NCBI GenBank assembly: GCA_002403175.1
Contig: DHHG01000097.1
Coordinates: 1-14,795 of the forward strand
Length of the DNA stretch: 14,795 nt
DNA from: Syntrophaceae bacterium UBA4778
GTDB lineage: Bacteria; Desulfobacterota; Syntrophia; Syntrophales; UBA4778
Direction: 5' to 3'
The notes below the pieces were generated by a model that saw only the letters and a list, made by a program, of their open reading frames with translations, ran no database searches and was not told the DNA's origin. This document shows, piece by piece, positions 1 through 6,804 of this stretch; position 1 is the first letter of the stretch, and every line of letters starts with the position of its first letter. Position numbers and translations under genes: made by a program.

Positions 1-261
1 TCAACTCAAGTTTCGTTCAGGACACCTTAGCACCTGAATCTGTCCGACCTGAGGGAATCTCTCCAGGACTTCCGGACCATGCGGTGCTTGCGGCAAATGG
101 GAACTGAGATCCTCTCCTGCCTTATGGATCCGCATATGGACACCATTCATCCACATCTTGCTCCCGCTCACATCATAAACTTTATTATCGTGAACGATGT
201 AAGCCGGTTTCCCGTTTTTTCCGTTCATCTCGCCGATTTTATCTAATTTAAAAGTTTCCAT
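1..261 (-). CDS. Small cytochrome b5-like heme/steroid-binding domain protein
   Basis: A short soluble protein of 86 residues that resembles the stand-alone bacterial cytochrome b5-like (predicted heme/steroid-binding) family. The visible family features are the N-terminal block GKPAYIVHDNKVYDV, a tryptophan in SKMW, then the NGVHMRIHKAGEDL block and APHGPEVLERFP near the C-terminus. With the start used here the histidines are at about residues 42, 46, 55 and 61, and two of them could be heme ligands. The classical HPGG motif of eukaryotic cytochrome b5 is absent, as is usual for this bacterial group. I chose the ATG at 261 because AGGAG lies just upstream and the family normally begins close to this point; an ATG at 279 would add six residues but has no ribosome-binding site. 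It lies downstream of the Hsp20 terminator, so it probably has its own promoter, although I could not identify one. The physiological partner is unknown. Confidence 0.75.
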   Translation of the reverse strand: METFKLDKIGEMNGKNGKPAYIVHDNKVYDVSGSKMWMNGVHMRIHKAGEDLSSHLPQAPHGPEVLERFPQVGQIQVLRCPERNLS

Positions 262-325
262 AAGCTCCTGAGGCAGCATCCTGTTAGGAGAACAAGAATC
301 CGGGAAATCTCATTCGGTATGGCCC

Positions 326-374
326 AAAAAGCACGATCAGATCCATGCCTGGGTCAGGTTACTGGATCTGATCG
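326..374 (-). terminator. Rho-independent terminator of the Hsp20 operon
   Basis: A perfect 12-bp inverted repeat (CGATCAGATCCA at 334-345 and TGGATCTGATCG at 363-374) encloses a 17-base loop that holds a small CCTG/CAGG stem. Read on the minus strand, the hairpin is followed after three bases by five T residues. It lies 15 bases beyond the stop of the last Hsp20 gene and separates the operon from the cytochrome-b5-like gene. Confidence 0.7.
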
Positions 375-388
375 CGATTCTGCTTATT

Positions 389-907
389 TCAGTGTGATGT
401 TTTTATATTGATTCTTTTTTTCTGGGATTCGGCCTTTTCCGATCTCGGAAGTTCGATCTCCAGCAGGCCGTTTTTGAAAGTAGCTTCCGCTCTGTCGGGA
501 TCAATTTCTTCGGAAAGGGGAATGACGCGATTGAAAGATCCGTATCGCCTCTCCATCCTGACATAGTTTGCGTGTTTTTCCTCTTTTTCCTCTTTCTTTT
601 CACCTTTGATGGTCAGAGAATTTCCGGTGATCGAGACATGAACATCTTTTTCACTCATACCTGGAAGTTCTACCGATACCTTGAGCCCTTTCGCTGTCTC
701 TCTGATGTCTAACTGAGGATAGGAGGTAGAGAGCCATTCTTCAGCGATACTCGATGGATAAAGCGACGATTCCTCCCCGAAGAATCGATCGAACAGCCTG
801 TTCATTTCCTGCTGAAGAGCAACGAAAGGACGTGCTCCCCTTTCCGATAGAAGGGCCGGAAGACTTTTCTTGGTGCGGCCCCCCTGTTCAATATCTTTTC
901 TGGCCAT
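389..907 (-). CDS. Hsp20 small heat shock protein, third gene of the operon
   Basis: An ATP-independent holdase of the alpha-crystallin/Hsp20 family, expected to bind unfolding proteins in the cytoplasm. The 172 residues comprise an N-terminal arm with the amphipathic segment around FVALQQEMNRLFDRFF (28-43), an alpha-crystallin domain from about 65 to 154 that ends in the hallmark GLLEIELP (147-154), and a C-terminal INI motif (166-168) of the I-x-I type used for oligomer contacts. A lysine/glutamate-rich stretch (KGEKKEEKEEKH) marks the loop between strands. AGGAGG lies six bases before the ATG. The gene begins 23 bases after the previous Hsp20 gene and is followed by a terminator, so it is the last gene of the operon. 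It is the longest and most charged of the three paralogues. Confidence 0.95.
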   Translation of the reverse strand: MARKDIEQGGRTKKSLPALLSERGARPFVALQQEMNRLFDRFFGEESSLYPSSIAEEWLSTSYPQLDIRETAKGLKVSVELPGMSEKDVHVSITGNSLTIKGEKKEEKEEKHANYVRMERRYGSFNRVIPLSEEIDPDRAEATFKNGLLEIELPRSEKAESQKKRINIKTSH

Positions 908-930
908 AATGCTCCTCCTTTCTTTCCTAT

Positions 931-1332
931 TTATGACGCCCTGACTTCAATTTTCCTCGCCTTCGCCTCCTCCGCCTTGGGCAGAATAAGGCGCAGTACA
1001 CCATCTTTGACGGATGCTTCTATTTTATTTTGATCTATCAAACTGGATATGGTAAATGACCTCTGATAATCTCCCATCCCGTACTCCGCGTATTCAAGAT
1101 TATAGCCTTTCAATGATTCCATCTCGACTGTTCCGAACAGAGTCAATACGTCCTTGTCCAGAGTGATATTGACCGATTTATCATCAACTCCCGGCATATC
1201 TGCCAGAAGCACAATTGCATCTCTTTTTTCCAGAATATCCACATTAGGGGAATAAACTCTCCTGTTCCGAGTTCGCTCGACTTCCGCCGGTGCCTGAGTG
1301 TGCTGAACCTGGACCTCTTTTTCATTTGCCAT
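931..1332 (-). CDS. Hsp20 small heat shock protein, second gene of the operon
   Basis: A 133-residue Hsp20-family chaperone. The alpha-crystallin domain starts at about residue 29 (PNVDILEKRDAIVLLADMPG) and ends with GVLRLILP (111-118); the C-terminal IEV (128-130) is an I-x-I/V-type motif. The N-terminal region is short and polar and lacks the MNRL-type amphipathic arm of its two neighbours, so its oligomers or clients may differ. Three in-frame starts crowd together: GTG 1341, ATG 1338 and ATG 1332. The G-rich Shine-Dalgarno AAGGGGGG at 1341-1348 is only two bases from ATG 1338 and eight bases from ATG 1332, so I prefer 1332. The Shine-Dalgarno overlaps the stop codon of the preceding Hsp20 gene, which points to coupled translation. 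Confidence 0.94.
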   Translation of the reverse strand: MANEKEVQVQHTQAPAEVERTRNRRVYSPNVDILEKRDAIVLLADMPGVDDKSVNITLDKDVLTLFGTVEMESLKGYNLEYAEYGMGDYQRSFTISSLIDQNKIEASVKDGVLRLILPKAEEAKARKIEVRAS

Positions 1333-1346
1333 TTTCATCACCCCCC

Positions 1347-1790
1347 TTATGCCGTTTTGATATCAATTTTCTTTGTTTTCTCCTCTTCCGGGCGAGGCAG
1401 TTTCAAAATCAGAATACCCTTCTCATAATGGGCGTCCACTCTGTCAGCATCAACTCGGAAAGGCAGTTGAATCGTTTTAGAAAAAGTTCCATAGTTCCTC
1501 TCCTGCCGGTGATAGGTTTCACCTTCCTTCAGTTCGTCTGCTTTTCTGGAGCCGCTAATGGTAAGGATCTCTCCCTTAACGGAAATGTCAATCTGGCTGG
1601 GGTCAATCCCCGGTATCTCAGATGTGACGATCATGTCATTTTCTCCCGTCCAAATGTTGATTCCGGGGAAATCAGCCGAATAGGGAACCGTAATGCCTTC
1701 CAGTAAACGGTTCATCTCTCTTTGCATTCGCTGGACTTCACGCCATGGTTGCCAGCCTCTTCCTAAACTTCTAAATTCCGGCCACAACAT
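1347..1790 (-). CDS. Hsp20 small heat shock protein, first gene of the operon
   Basis: A 147-residue Hsp20-family holdase chaperone and the promoter-proximal gene of three in tandem. The N-terminal arm contains WREVQRMQREMNRLLEG (16-32), a common signature of bacterial Hsp20. The alpha-crystallin domain runs from about 45 to 132 and ends in GILILKLP (125-132); the C-terminal IDI (142-144) is the canonical I-x-I motif. The start is well supported by AAAGGAGG six bases upstream of the ATG. Only about ten bases separate it from the next gene's start, and no terminator lies between them, so the three genes are very probably one transcript. Confidence 0.95.
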   Translation of the reverse strand: MLWPEFRSLGRGWQPWREVQRMQREMNRLLEGITVPYSADFPGINIWTGENDMIVTSEIPGIDPSQIDISVKGEILTISGSRKADELKEGETYHRQERNYGTFSKTIQLPFRVDADRVDAHYEKGILILKLPRPEEEKTKKIDIKTA

Positions 1791-1839
1791 GTTTACACCT
1801 CCTTTCTAGTTTTTAAAACGATCTGTAAGTCCGAAATCA

Positions 1840-1866
1840 AAATGGATGCGAATAGGGCTTTTCGAA
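1840..1866 (-). promoter_or_regulatory. Possible heat-shock (sigma-32-like) promoter of the Hsp20 operon
   Basis: On the minus strand TTCGAA (1861-1866) resembles the sigma-32 -35 box CTTGAA at four of six positions, and ATCCATTT (1840-1847) resembles the -10 box CCCCATNT at six of eight. The spacer is 13 bases. It sits about 50 bases before the first Hsp20 ATG. No CIRCE repeat was seen. The match is suggestive only. Confidence 0.35.
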
Positions 1867-1869
1867 TCT

Positions 1870-1890
1870 AAAAATCGGGTTAATCCCGAT
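1870..1890 (-). terminator. Short hairpin with T run upstream of the Hsp20 promoter
   Basis: ATCGGG (1874-1879) and CCCGAT (1885-1890) form a perfect 6-bp stem with a 5-base loop. On the minus strand the hairpin is followed directly by a run of T residues, so it could stop readthrough arriving from the polysaccharide deacetylase gene before the Hsp20 promoter. The stem is short; it could instead be a protein-binding site in this divergent region. Confidence 0.35.
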
Positions 1891-1945
1891 AGCGCATTTC
1901 CTCCCAGTGCTTAAAAGTAATTACATAAAAAAATGGAGAGATCCC

Positions 1946-2158
1946 ATGGACCTATTCATGCAGGACTTGCAATGGATTCCATCACCTTATGCTGAGGAGC
2001 CCAAAAGCATCCCAGGGGTCTATCTCAGTCCCAATGAAAATGTTGAATGGTTTTGTATTCGCGACCCGAAGAGCGGATTGCCCCGAGTTATTGGTTATGC
2101 AATCCGAAAAAAAAAATTAAGCACAGTTAAGAAATCGCACCTGATTCGGATAAAATGA
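1946..2158 (+). CDS. Hypothetical protein, 70 residues
   Basis: I do not recognise this small protein. It is 70 residues, with a tryptophan/proline-rich N-terminal half (MQDLQWIPSPYAEEPKSIPG), a central VEWFCIRDPKSGLPRVIGYAIRK segment that reads like a folded beta-rich core, and a lysine-rich tail. There is no signal peptide or membrane segment. The ATG at 1946 has GGAGAG (1935-1940) five bases upstream, which supports it over a GTG at 1907 that would add 13 residues. The tail crosses a run of ten A residues at about 2107-2116, a place where a frameshift or sequencing slip would change the C-terminus. It stands alone on the plus strand, divergent from the Hsp20 operon and convergent with the polysaccharide deacetylase gene. 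The ribosome-binding site and unbroken frame make it likely to be real, but no function can be assigned. Confidence 0.5.
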   Translation: MDLFMQDLQWIPSPYAEEPKSIPGVYLSPNENVEWFCIRDPKSGLPRVIGYAIRKKKLSTVKKSHLIRIK

Positions 2159-2196
2159 AAAATTCGCGGTGTTGGTAGAAAATCAACAAATGATTG

Positions 2197-3183
2197 CTAT
2201 ATGTGGCGTGCGGAGGCAGCCATATCGGTGTACACGGGCGAATTGGAATAGATTTTATTACGGTCCAGTCTGCCGGTCCAAAACTTGGCCATTTCCTTCG
2301 GCAGCACATGCCAGTATCTGTCTCGATACTCGGTTTTTATGTATTTCAGAAAAGTCTCATAATAGCTCACAGGATATTCTTCATACCCCATGTTCTTTCC
2401 ATCAAAACTAATATAATCAGGATGTGTATTCAGAAGAACCATTCCTCCCACAGAAGCGATCCAATCGAGTTTGCGCTTCCAGATGTCTATATTTTTCTCT
2501 CTCATAATGACATAAAGGGTAAAATCCTGGGGCAGAGTATAGGGAAGCTCCACAAAGCCTCTATAAGACTTGCCGTTCGAAATCCAGAGGGGGAATATCG
2601 ATTTTAATCCGTGTGGCTGCGGTTCAAAAGGATCCGTGTCGAAGGTGGAGGCGTCATATTCGATATTCAATGCATGCATCCACTCAAGATTGTGAAGCAT
2701 CGAGGGCGCGCGGAAACCTACTGATTGCCACTCCCGCAGATAATGATTGATCAGCACCGCCCTGTTACTAAAAAGTTCTGGTGATTTGAAGTATTTGCCG
2801 TCATGGTACAGCCCATGTACGCCAATTTCAAAACCGTTACCGGATAATTGCATTCGCAACGAGGCGGAAACATTATAACGTTTAGGAACAAAATTGAAAG
2901 AGGAGCGAAAACCAAGTTCATTCTCAAGTTCCATCAGTTGCCGGCAGCGGGATTGTCCTCGTGCGGTATCCACATCATGAGTCAAAACCAGGGCAAATTT
3001 TTTGTCCTTAGGCCATCCCAGCCATCCTGAAGGCAATGTGGCTGCGCTTTCATCAATTGGCCATATATGGCCGCATGACAAACGTTTCCGCATAACCAAT
3101 TGTCTGCGTAGCAGGAGCTGTACACATCTCGGTATTATTGGTTTTATGCAGTAGTAAATGTCCACGAGTTGCGAACAGTTCAT
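2197..3183 (-). CDS. Polysaccharide deacetylase (NodB-homology) family protein
   Basis: A 328-residue member of the NodB-homology carbohydrate esterase superfamily, which removes N- or O-acetyl groups from glycans using a metal held by Asp-His-His. The core runs from about residue 62 to 300. Visible motifs are THDVD (68-72, motif 1 with the catalytic and metal aspartates), the two metal histidines in GVHGLYHDG (H123 and H127), FRAPS (157-161), DTDPF (182-186) and the final LLNTHPDY with H254. There is no signal peptide or membrane segment, so it is probably cytoplasmic or peripheral. Upstream on the same strand, 133 bases away, is a GNAT acetyltransferase, and the pair may add and remove groups on a surface polysaccharide or one of its precursors. 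The ribosome-binding site before the ATG is weak (GAGG). The substrate cannot be read from the sequence. Confidence 0.85.
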   Translation of the reverse strand: MNCSQLVDIYYCIKPIIPRCVQLLLRRQLVMRKRLSCGHIWPIDESAATLPSGWLGWPKDKKFALVLTHDVDTARGQSRCRQLMELENELGFRSSFNFVPKRYNVSASLRMQLSGNGFEIGVHGLYHDGKYFKSPELFSNRAVLINHYLREWQSVGFRAPSMLHNLEWMHALNIEYDASTFDTDPFEPQPHGLKSIFPLWISNGKSYRGFVELPYTLPQDFTLYVIMREKNIDIWKRKLDWIASVGGMVLLNTHPDYISFDGKNMGYEEYPVSYYETFLKYIKTEYRDRYWHVLPKEMAKFWTGRLDRNKIYSNSPVYTDMAASARHI

Positions 3184-3316
3184 ACCGGGACCTCATTTGA
3201 TTCAGGAATCTGTAGGGGAGCGGGCCTGTTAAGGGGGATTGAAACCTATTTGCTCCCTTCTGGAACCTATTGCCGAAAAGATATGCCTCTCCCTAAAGTC
3301 AAAGCAAATACGAGCC

Positions 3317-4048
3317 TTATTGGCCCGCTCTGAAGACCTTGGGAATTGAGACAACATTTCCACCCGAAACGGGCGTAATGGGAATAAAATTGAGTTGTCG
3401 TCTGAACAATCTCCATTGAGCGGTTCGAATCGTAAAAGGCAAAAATCCTGCACGCTGGCAGCCCTTCAAAGCAGACTCATTTACATCGTGCACAAAGGTG
3501 ATAACCCGTCGTGCCCCAAATTCTTTCCCCAGTTCCGCAATCTTCGCCATGGCACAGGACATAATCCCAAGTCCGCGGTAAATAAGGGGCGTATAAGCTC
3601 CTTCCAGCAACATTTCATCTGGGCCAAGGGGAGGGAATCCTCCTCTGAACTGATTCAGTATTTTTTCATTTTCCTGAGGTCCGATCAGCCATTGCATGTA
3701 ACATGGTTCATCATTGCCCGTTATCGCTACATAACAGGTCGGCATACCCGATCTGAATATAAAAAGGCGCCTCAAATGGTTTTTCAGATCCTCATCTGAG
3801 GCGCTTTCATTTTTTCTCAGAATTTTTGCTATATCATCATTACGCAATGGACGGATTCTGATCGGTATTTTAGCTGGCGGTGCTTCGAAGGGCAGCAAAA
3901 GATCGCGTCTTAATCCATAGAACGTATCTTCGGAGTAGATTCTTCGCAGGATCTCGCTCATCAGAACTTTGGGATGGCCACGACCAACAAGGGACAGTGC
4001 CATTCTCATTTCCTTGAGCAAGGTCTGGAATTGGCGGCTTAAACCCAT
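3317..4048 (-). CDS. GNAT family N-acetyltransferase
   Basis: A 243-residue protein with a GNAT fold, which transfers acetyl or another acyl group from CoA to an amine. The N-terminal 60 residues are a helical extension. The GNAT core begins at IPIRIRPLRNDDIAKIL (about 61-77), has the acetyl-CoA-binding loop as YRGLGIMSCAM (157-167, an R-G-L-G form of the Q/R-x-x-G-x-G/A motif), and ends with the conserved VNESALKGCQRAGF block (189-202). GGGAGAG stands five bases before the ATG and supports the start. The tail after residue 205 is longer than in minimal GNATs. It precedes a polysaccharide deacetylase on the same strand, so a role in modifying an amino-sugar or a cell-surface glycan is a fair inference; the acceptor is unknown. 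Confidence 0.82.
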   Translation of the reverse strand: MGLSRQFQTLLKEMRMALSLVGRGHPKVLMSEILRRIYSEDTFYGLRRDLLLPFEAPPAKIPIRIRPLRNDDIAKILRKNESASDEDLKNHLRRLFIFRSGMPTCYVAITGNDEPCYMQWLIGPQENEKILNQFRGGFPPLGPDEMLLEGAYTPLIYRGLGIMSCAMAKIAELGKEFGARRVITFVHDVNESALKGCQRAGFLPFTIRTAQWRLFRRQLNFIPITPVSGGNVVSIPKVFRAGQ

Positions 4049-4150
4049 AAAAACTCTCCCTGTGAAGAGATTTTGCTCAGCCGTTCAATGTAACTGTAAT
4101 AAAGAAAACCCTCCCTTTTCTATAAGGAAATACCTGATTCCAAAGATCGA

Positions 4151-4179
4151 AATACCTTATTTGTTGAGCAATAAGTATT
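4151..4179. repeat. Imperfect 10-bp inverted repeat upstream of the GNAT gene
   Basis: In the 297 bases between the GNAT start and the ATPase stop the only clear structure is an AT-rich inverted repeat: AATACCTTATT (4151-4161) and AATAAGTATT (4170-4179), which pair over ten bases with one bulged C around an 8-base loop. There is no T run, so it is not a standard terminator. It lies about 100 bases upstream of the GNAT start and could be an operator. I see no convincing promoter or gene in the rest of this gap. Confidence 0.35.
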
Positions 4180-4345
4180 CTTGCTTTACCAGGAACAATC
4201 CGAACTCAATCCATGAGAACTCAGTGATATCAGAGATAATGCCATTGGAGCCATTTTCAGAAAGGCTTGAATGAAAAAGGAAGATTAGGGTCGAAAGAAA
4301 GGAATTTATAAAATACTCACATTTTGGTACTGAAGAAATCCTTTA

Positions 4346-5878
4346 CTAATATACACTCAATTTCCTATCCAGACTTCTATACTGTATGGCTTCGGAAATA
4401 TGATGCGACCGAACACTTTCACAGCCTTCCAGATCGGCAATCGTCCGGGAGACTTTCAAAATCTTGGTCACAGCGCGTCCGCTGAATCCGAATTTATCCA
4501 TAGCCATCTCAATCAGATTCTGAGATTCATCATCCAGATTGCAATATGATTTGATTTGTTTATTGGACATACGGGCATTGCACTGAATCGTGTTTCCGAA
4601 ACGTTGCTTTTGGACGGTCCTGGCCTGTTCAACCCTCTTTTTGATTTTCTCGGAAGCTTCCTGGGGGACTGACGTATTGAACTGCCTGTACCTGATGGAA
4701 GGAACTTCCATGTGAATATCGATTCGATCCAGGAGAGGCCCCGAGATTTTGGATCTGTAACGGTGAATTTGGGATGGCGAGCATCTGCACGCTCGCTGGC
4801 TATCTCCGAAATAACCGCAAGGACAAGGATTCATTGCAGCAATTAACATTACCGATGCCGGATATGTAGTAGTCATGGAAGAGCGCGTAATCGTGACCTG
4901 TCCATCCTCCAACGGCTGGCGCATAACTTCCAATACGTTTTTTTTGAATTCAGGAAGCTCATCCAGGAAGAGAACTCCTCTGTGAGACAGACTGATTTCA
5001 CCCGGCCTGGGTACATTGCCACCTCCGGCAAGACCGACATCGGAAATCGTATGATGCGGCGAACGGAAGGGCCTCGTTCCGATAATCGCATCCGTTTTTC
5101 CGAGGAGACCAGCTACAGAAAAAATTTTCGTAACCTCGACCGCTTCATCAAAGGAGAGATTTGGAAGGATTGTCGGAAGCCTTTGGGCAAGCATCGTCTT
5201 GCCGGAACCGGGAGGACCTACCATGAGAAGATTATGCCCTCCGGCAGCGGCTACCTCCAGTGCCCGTTTAGCATTTTCCTGCCCTTGTATCTCGTTGAAA
5301 TCGACCGTGTATTCCAGACTTTGACTGAATATGCTTTCCGTATCGACCCGGATCGGTACGATATCTTTCCTTCCGCTCAGAAATTCAACGACATCGGGAA
5401 GCGATTCCGCCGCGATAACATCTATTCCCTCGACCATGGCGGCTTCCTCGGCATTATCCTTCGGAAGAATCATTCCCTTCAGACCTGAATTCCTGGCATG
5501 AAGCGCCGACGAAAGTGCGCCCCGTACTCCTTTTATGGCACCATCCAGCGACAGTTCCCCAATGATCAGATAATCCTGCAATTTTTCCGCGGGGATCAGT
5601 TTCTGCGCCGCCAAGATTCCAATTCCGATAGGCAGATCGAATCCAGTCCCTTCTTTTTTTATATCAGCGGGAGCCAGATTGACTGTTACGCGTTCGGCCG
5701 GGAATTCGTATCCGGAATTCCTGATAGCTGCCCTGATCCTGTCCTTGCTTTCCTTTACGGATGCATCGGGAAGACCGACTGTTGCGAATTGCGGAAGTCC
5801 TGAAGAGATATCAATTTCCACATCGATACTGTAGGAATCAATTCCGATAACGGTACTGCCCAGAATCTTAACAATCAT
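4346..5878 (-). CDS. comM: YifB/ComM family Mg chelatase-like AAA+ ATPase
   Basis: A 510-residue AAA+ ATPase of the YifB family; in naturally competent bacteria the homologue ComM is a helicase that promotes branch migration during integration of transformed DNA. Here it has the N-terminal ChlI-like domain (GIDSYSIDVEIDISSGLPQF and VGLPDASVKESKDRIRAA), Walker A GPPGSGKT (221-228), Walker B VLFLDE (302-307), the CPCG and CRC cysteine cluster at about 352-366, the LLDRIDIHME sensor region and the C-terminal Mg-chelatase domain ending in the helix SHHISEAIQYR. Length is normal. The start is the ATG at 5878, where the family's usual N-terminus begins and GGGAG lies five bases upstream; a codon at 5935 would add 19 unconserved residues. 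It is on the same strand as the carbonic-anhydrase-like gene but 157 bases away. No other competence gene is visible here. Confidence 0.93.
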   Translation of the reverse strand: MIVKILGSTVIGIDSYSIDVEIDISSGLPQFATVGLPDASVKESKDRIRAAIRNSGYEFPAERVTVNLAPADIKKEGTGFDLPIGIGILAAQKLIPAEKLQDYLIIGELSLDGAIKGVRGALSSALHARNSGLKGMILPKDNAEEAAMVEGIDVIAAESLPDVVEFLSGRKDIVPIRVDTESIFSQSLEYTVDFNEIQGQENAKRALEVAAAGGHNLLMVGPPGSGKTMLAQRLPTILPNLSFDEAVEVTKIFSVAGLLGKTDAIIGTRPFRSPHHTISDVGLAGGGNVPRPGEISLSHRGVLFLDELPEFKKNVLEVMRQPLEDGQVTITRSSMTTTYPASVMLIAAMNPCPCGYFGDSQRACRCSPSQIHRYRSKISGPLLDRIDIHMEVPSIRYRQFNTSVPQEASEKIKKRVEQARTVQKQRFGNTIQCNARMSNKQIKSYCNLDDESQNLIEMAMDKFGFSGRAVTKILKVSRTIADLEGCESVRSHHISEAIQYRSLDRKLSVY

Positions 5879-5991
5879 AGCCGCTCCCGAAAGGAAAGTA
5901 CCGCGTGATTTTACAAGAGGAGGGGCGGATTGCAAGCATTATTTACATATTATTCTGATACCTACAGATCAAAATTTCTGCATAAATCATT

Positions 5992-6007
5992 CCTGTTTGT
6001 GAACAGG
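5992..6007 (-). repeat. Hairpin downstream of the carbonic-anhydrase-like gene
   Basis: CCTGTT and AACAGG form a perfect 6-bp stem around the loop TGTG, 28 bases past the stop of the gamma-carbonic-anhydrase-like gene. The bases that follow on the minus strand (ATGATTTATG) are only partly T-rich, so it may be a weak terminator or an mRNA end structure. The remaining 110 bases before the ATPase gene show nothing firm. Confidence 0.3.
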
Positions 6008-6035
6008 GAAGAGAACAGCTTTTCTGAGGAAAATA

Positions 6036-6563
6036 TCACCGGGGTACTTCCTTTAAAGTTTCCCGATAGAGCTTCGATATTCTCTTGTATTCATCCAGTC
6101 CCCATTGAGCAAATGACATGTAATCGGGCGATACCTCCTTTATTATCTTGGCCGGATTCCCTGCTACCAACTTTCGGGAAGGAATATGCATTCCCTGCGA
6201 AACTACGGAACCGGCCGCAACCAGAACCTGCTCCTCGCAAATAACGCCTCTTAAGAGAACCGCACCCATTCCAATCAAGCAATAAGGATGGATATGGGCA
6301 TCGTGAAGAATGACGCTGTGGGCAATGAGAACATTTTCATCAACGATGATTTGATCGCCGGCCGTCACATGGAGGACAGAATTGTCCTGGATATTCGTAT
6401 TACTGCCGATGGAAATCGGGCCAAAATCGGCCCGGATGACAACACCCGGTCCTACAAAGCAGGAACTGCCCAGGGTGACTTCTCCGATGATAACAGCCTG
6501 GGGGTGAATATATGCATCAGAGGCAATCACAGGCCTTTTACCGTCAAGTTCATAGATGGCCAT
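6036..6563 (-). CDS. Gamma-carbonic anhydrase-like left-handed beta-helix protein
   Basis: A 175-residue hexapeptide-repeat protein of the gamma-carbonic anhydrase/PaaY/YrdA group, expected to form trimers with metal between subunits. The repeats run from about residue 12 to 140 and a C-terminal helix follows (DEYKRISKLYRETLKE). The three metal histidines of the family are present: H65 (VLHVTAGD), H82 and H87 (IAHSVILHDAH). R44 and D46 (VIRADFGP) and Q59 (IQDN) match the conserved Arg-Asp and Gln that line the active site. Active CO2 hydration cannot be told from the sequence, since many members of this group show little activity. The start is ATG 6563 with AAGGAG seven bases upstream; an upstream in-frame start at 6623 would lie outside the usual family boundary. 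Confidence 0.9.
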   Translation of the reverse strand: MAIYELDGKRPVIASDAYIHPQAVIIGEVTLGSSCFVGPGVVIRADFGPISIGSNTNIQDNSVLHVTAGDQIIVDENVLIAHSVILHDAHIHPYCLIGMGAVLLRGVICEEQVLVAAGSVVSQGMHIPSRKLVAGNPAKIIKEVSPDYMSFAQWGLDEYKRISKLYRETLKEVPR

Positions 6564-6639
6564 ACTAAAACTCCTTGAGCAAATTTTGAGACAAATAATG
6601 CTGGATTGAATCCGAATCCGCAAGTGATATCAAACAGAC

Positions 6640-6650
6640 ATTATAACATA
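6640..6650 (-). promoter_or_regulatory. Extended -10 promoter of the carbonic-anhydrase-like gene
   Basis: On the minus strand a perfect TATAAT (6640-6645) is preceded by TGT, giving the extended -10 form TGNTATAAT. No good -35 box is present, which is normal for this promoter class. It is about 75 bases upstream of the ATG at 6563. The same 240-base region must also carry the plus-strand murI promoter, which I could not place with confidence. Confidence 0.5.
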
Positions 6651-6804
6651 GTACTGGGTGAGATTTGCATTTCCCAGTAGTTTACATCCATGATAAAATT
6701 TTCGCCATTGGTCAAATTTGCCGATGCAGGTCCTTATCGGATTAAAAAAACTGTTGTTTATTTAACCCGGAAATTGTAAGGAAGCATGATTGTGAGGTTT
6801 TTAA

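Noticed and set aside
1892..1905. A GG-N10-GC pair upstream of the Hsp20 operon on the minus strand that could be a sigma-54 promoter
   Set aside because: Apart from the GG and GC spacing the flanking bases match poorly (TGGGAG and GCGC in place of TGGCAC and TTGC), and the sigma-32-like pair lies closer to the genes.
3395..3799. A 134-codon plus-strand open frame opposite the GNAT gene
   Set aside because: It is a shadow of the acetyltransferase frame, with no plausible ribosome-binding site.
4982..5488. A 168-codon plus-strand open frame opposite the YifB/ComM gene
   Set aside because: It is a shadow of a well-conserved gene on the other strand with no ribosome-binding site and no recognisable protein features.
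5879..5935. A 19-codon N-terminal extension of the YifB/ComM protein
   Set aside because: The extension is not family-like, and the inner ATG at 5878 has GGGAG at the right distance.
6711..6740. CCGAT/ATCGG inverted repeat before murI as a terminator
   Set aside because: The arms are only five bases and the bases after it are A-rich, not T-rich, on the plus strand.
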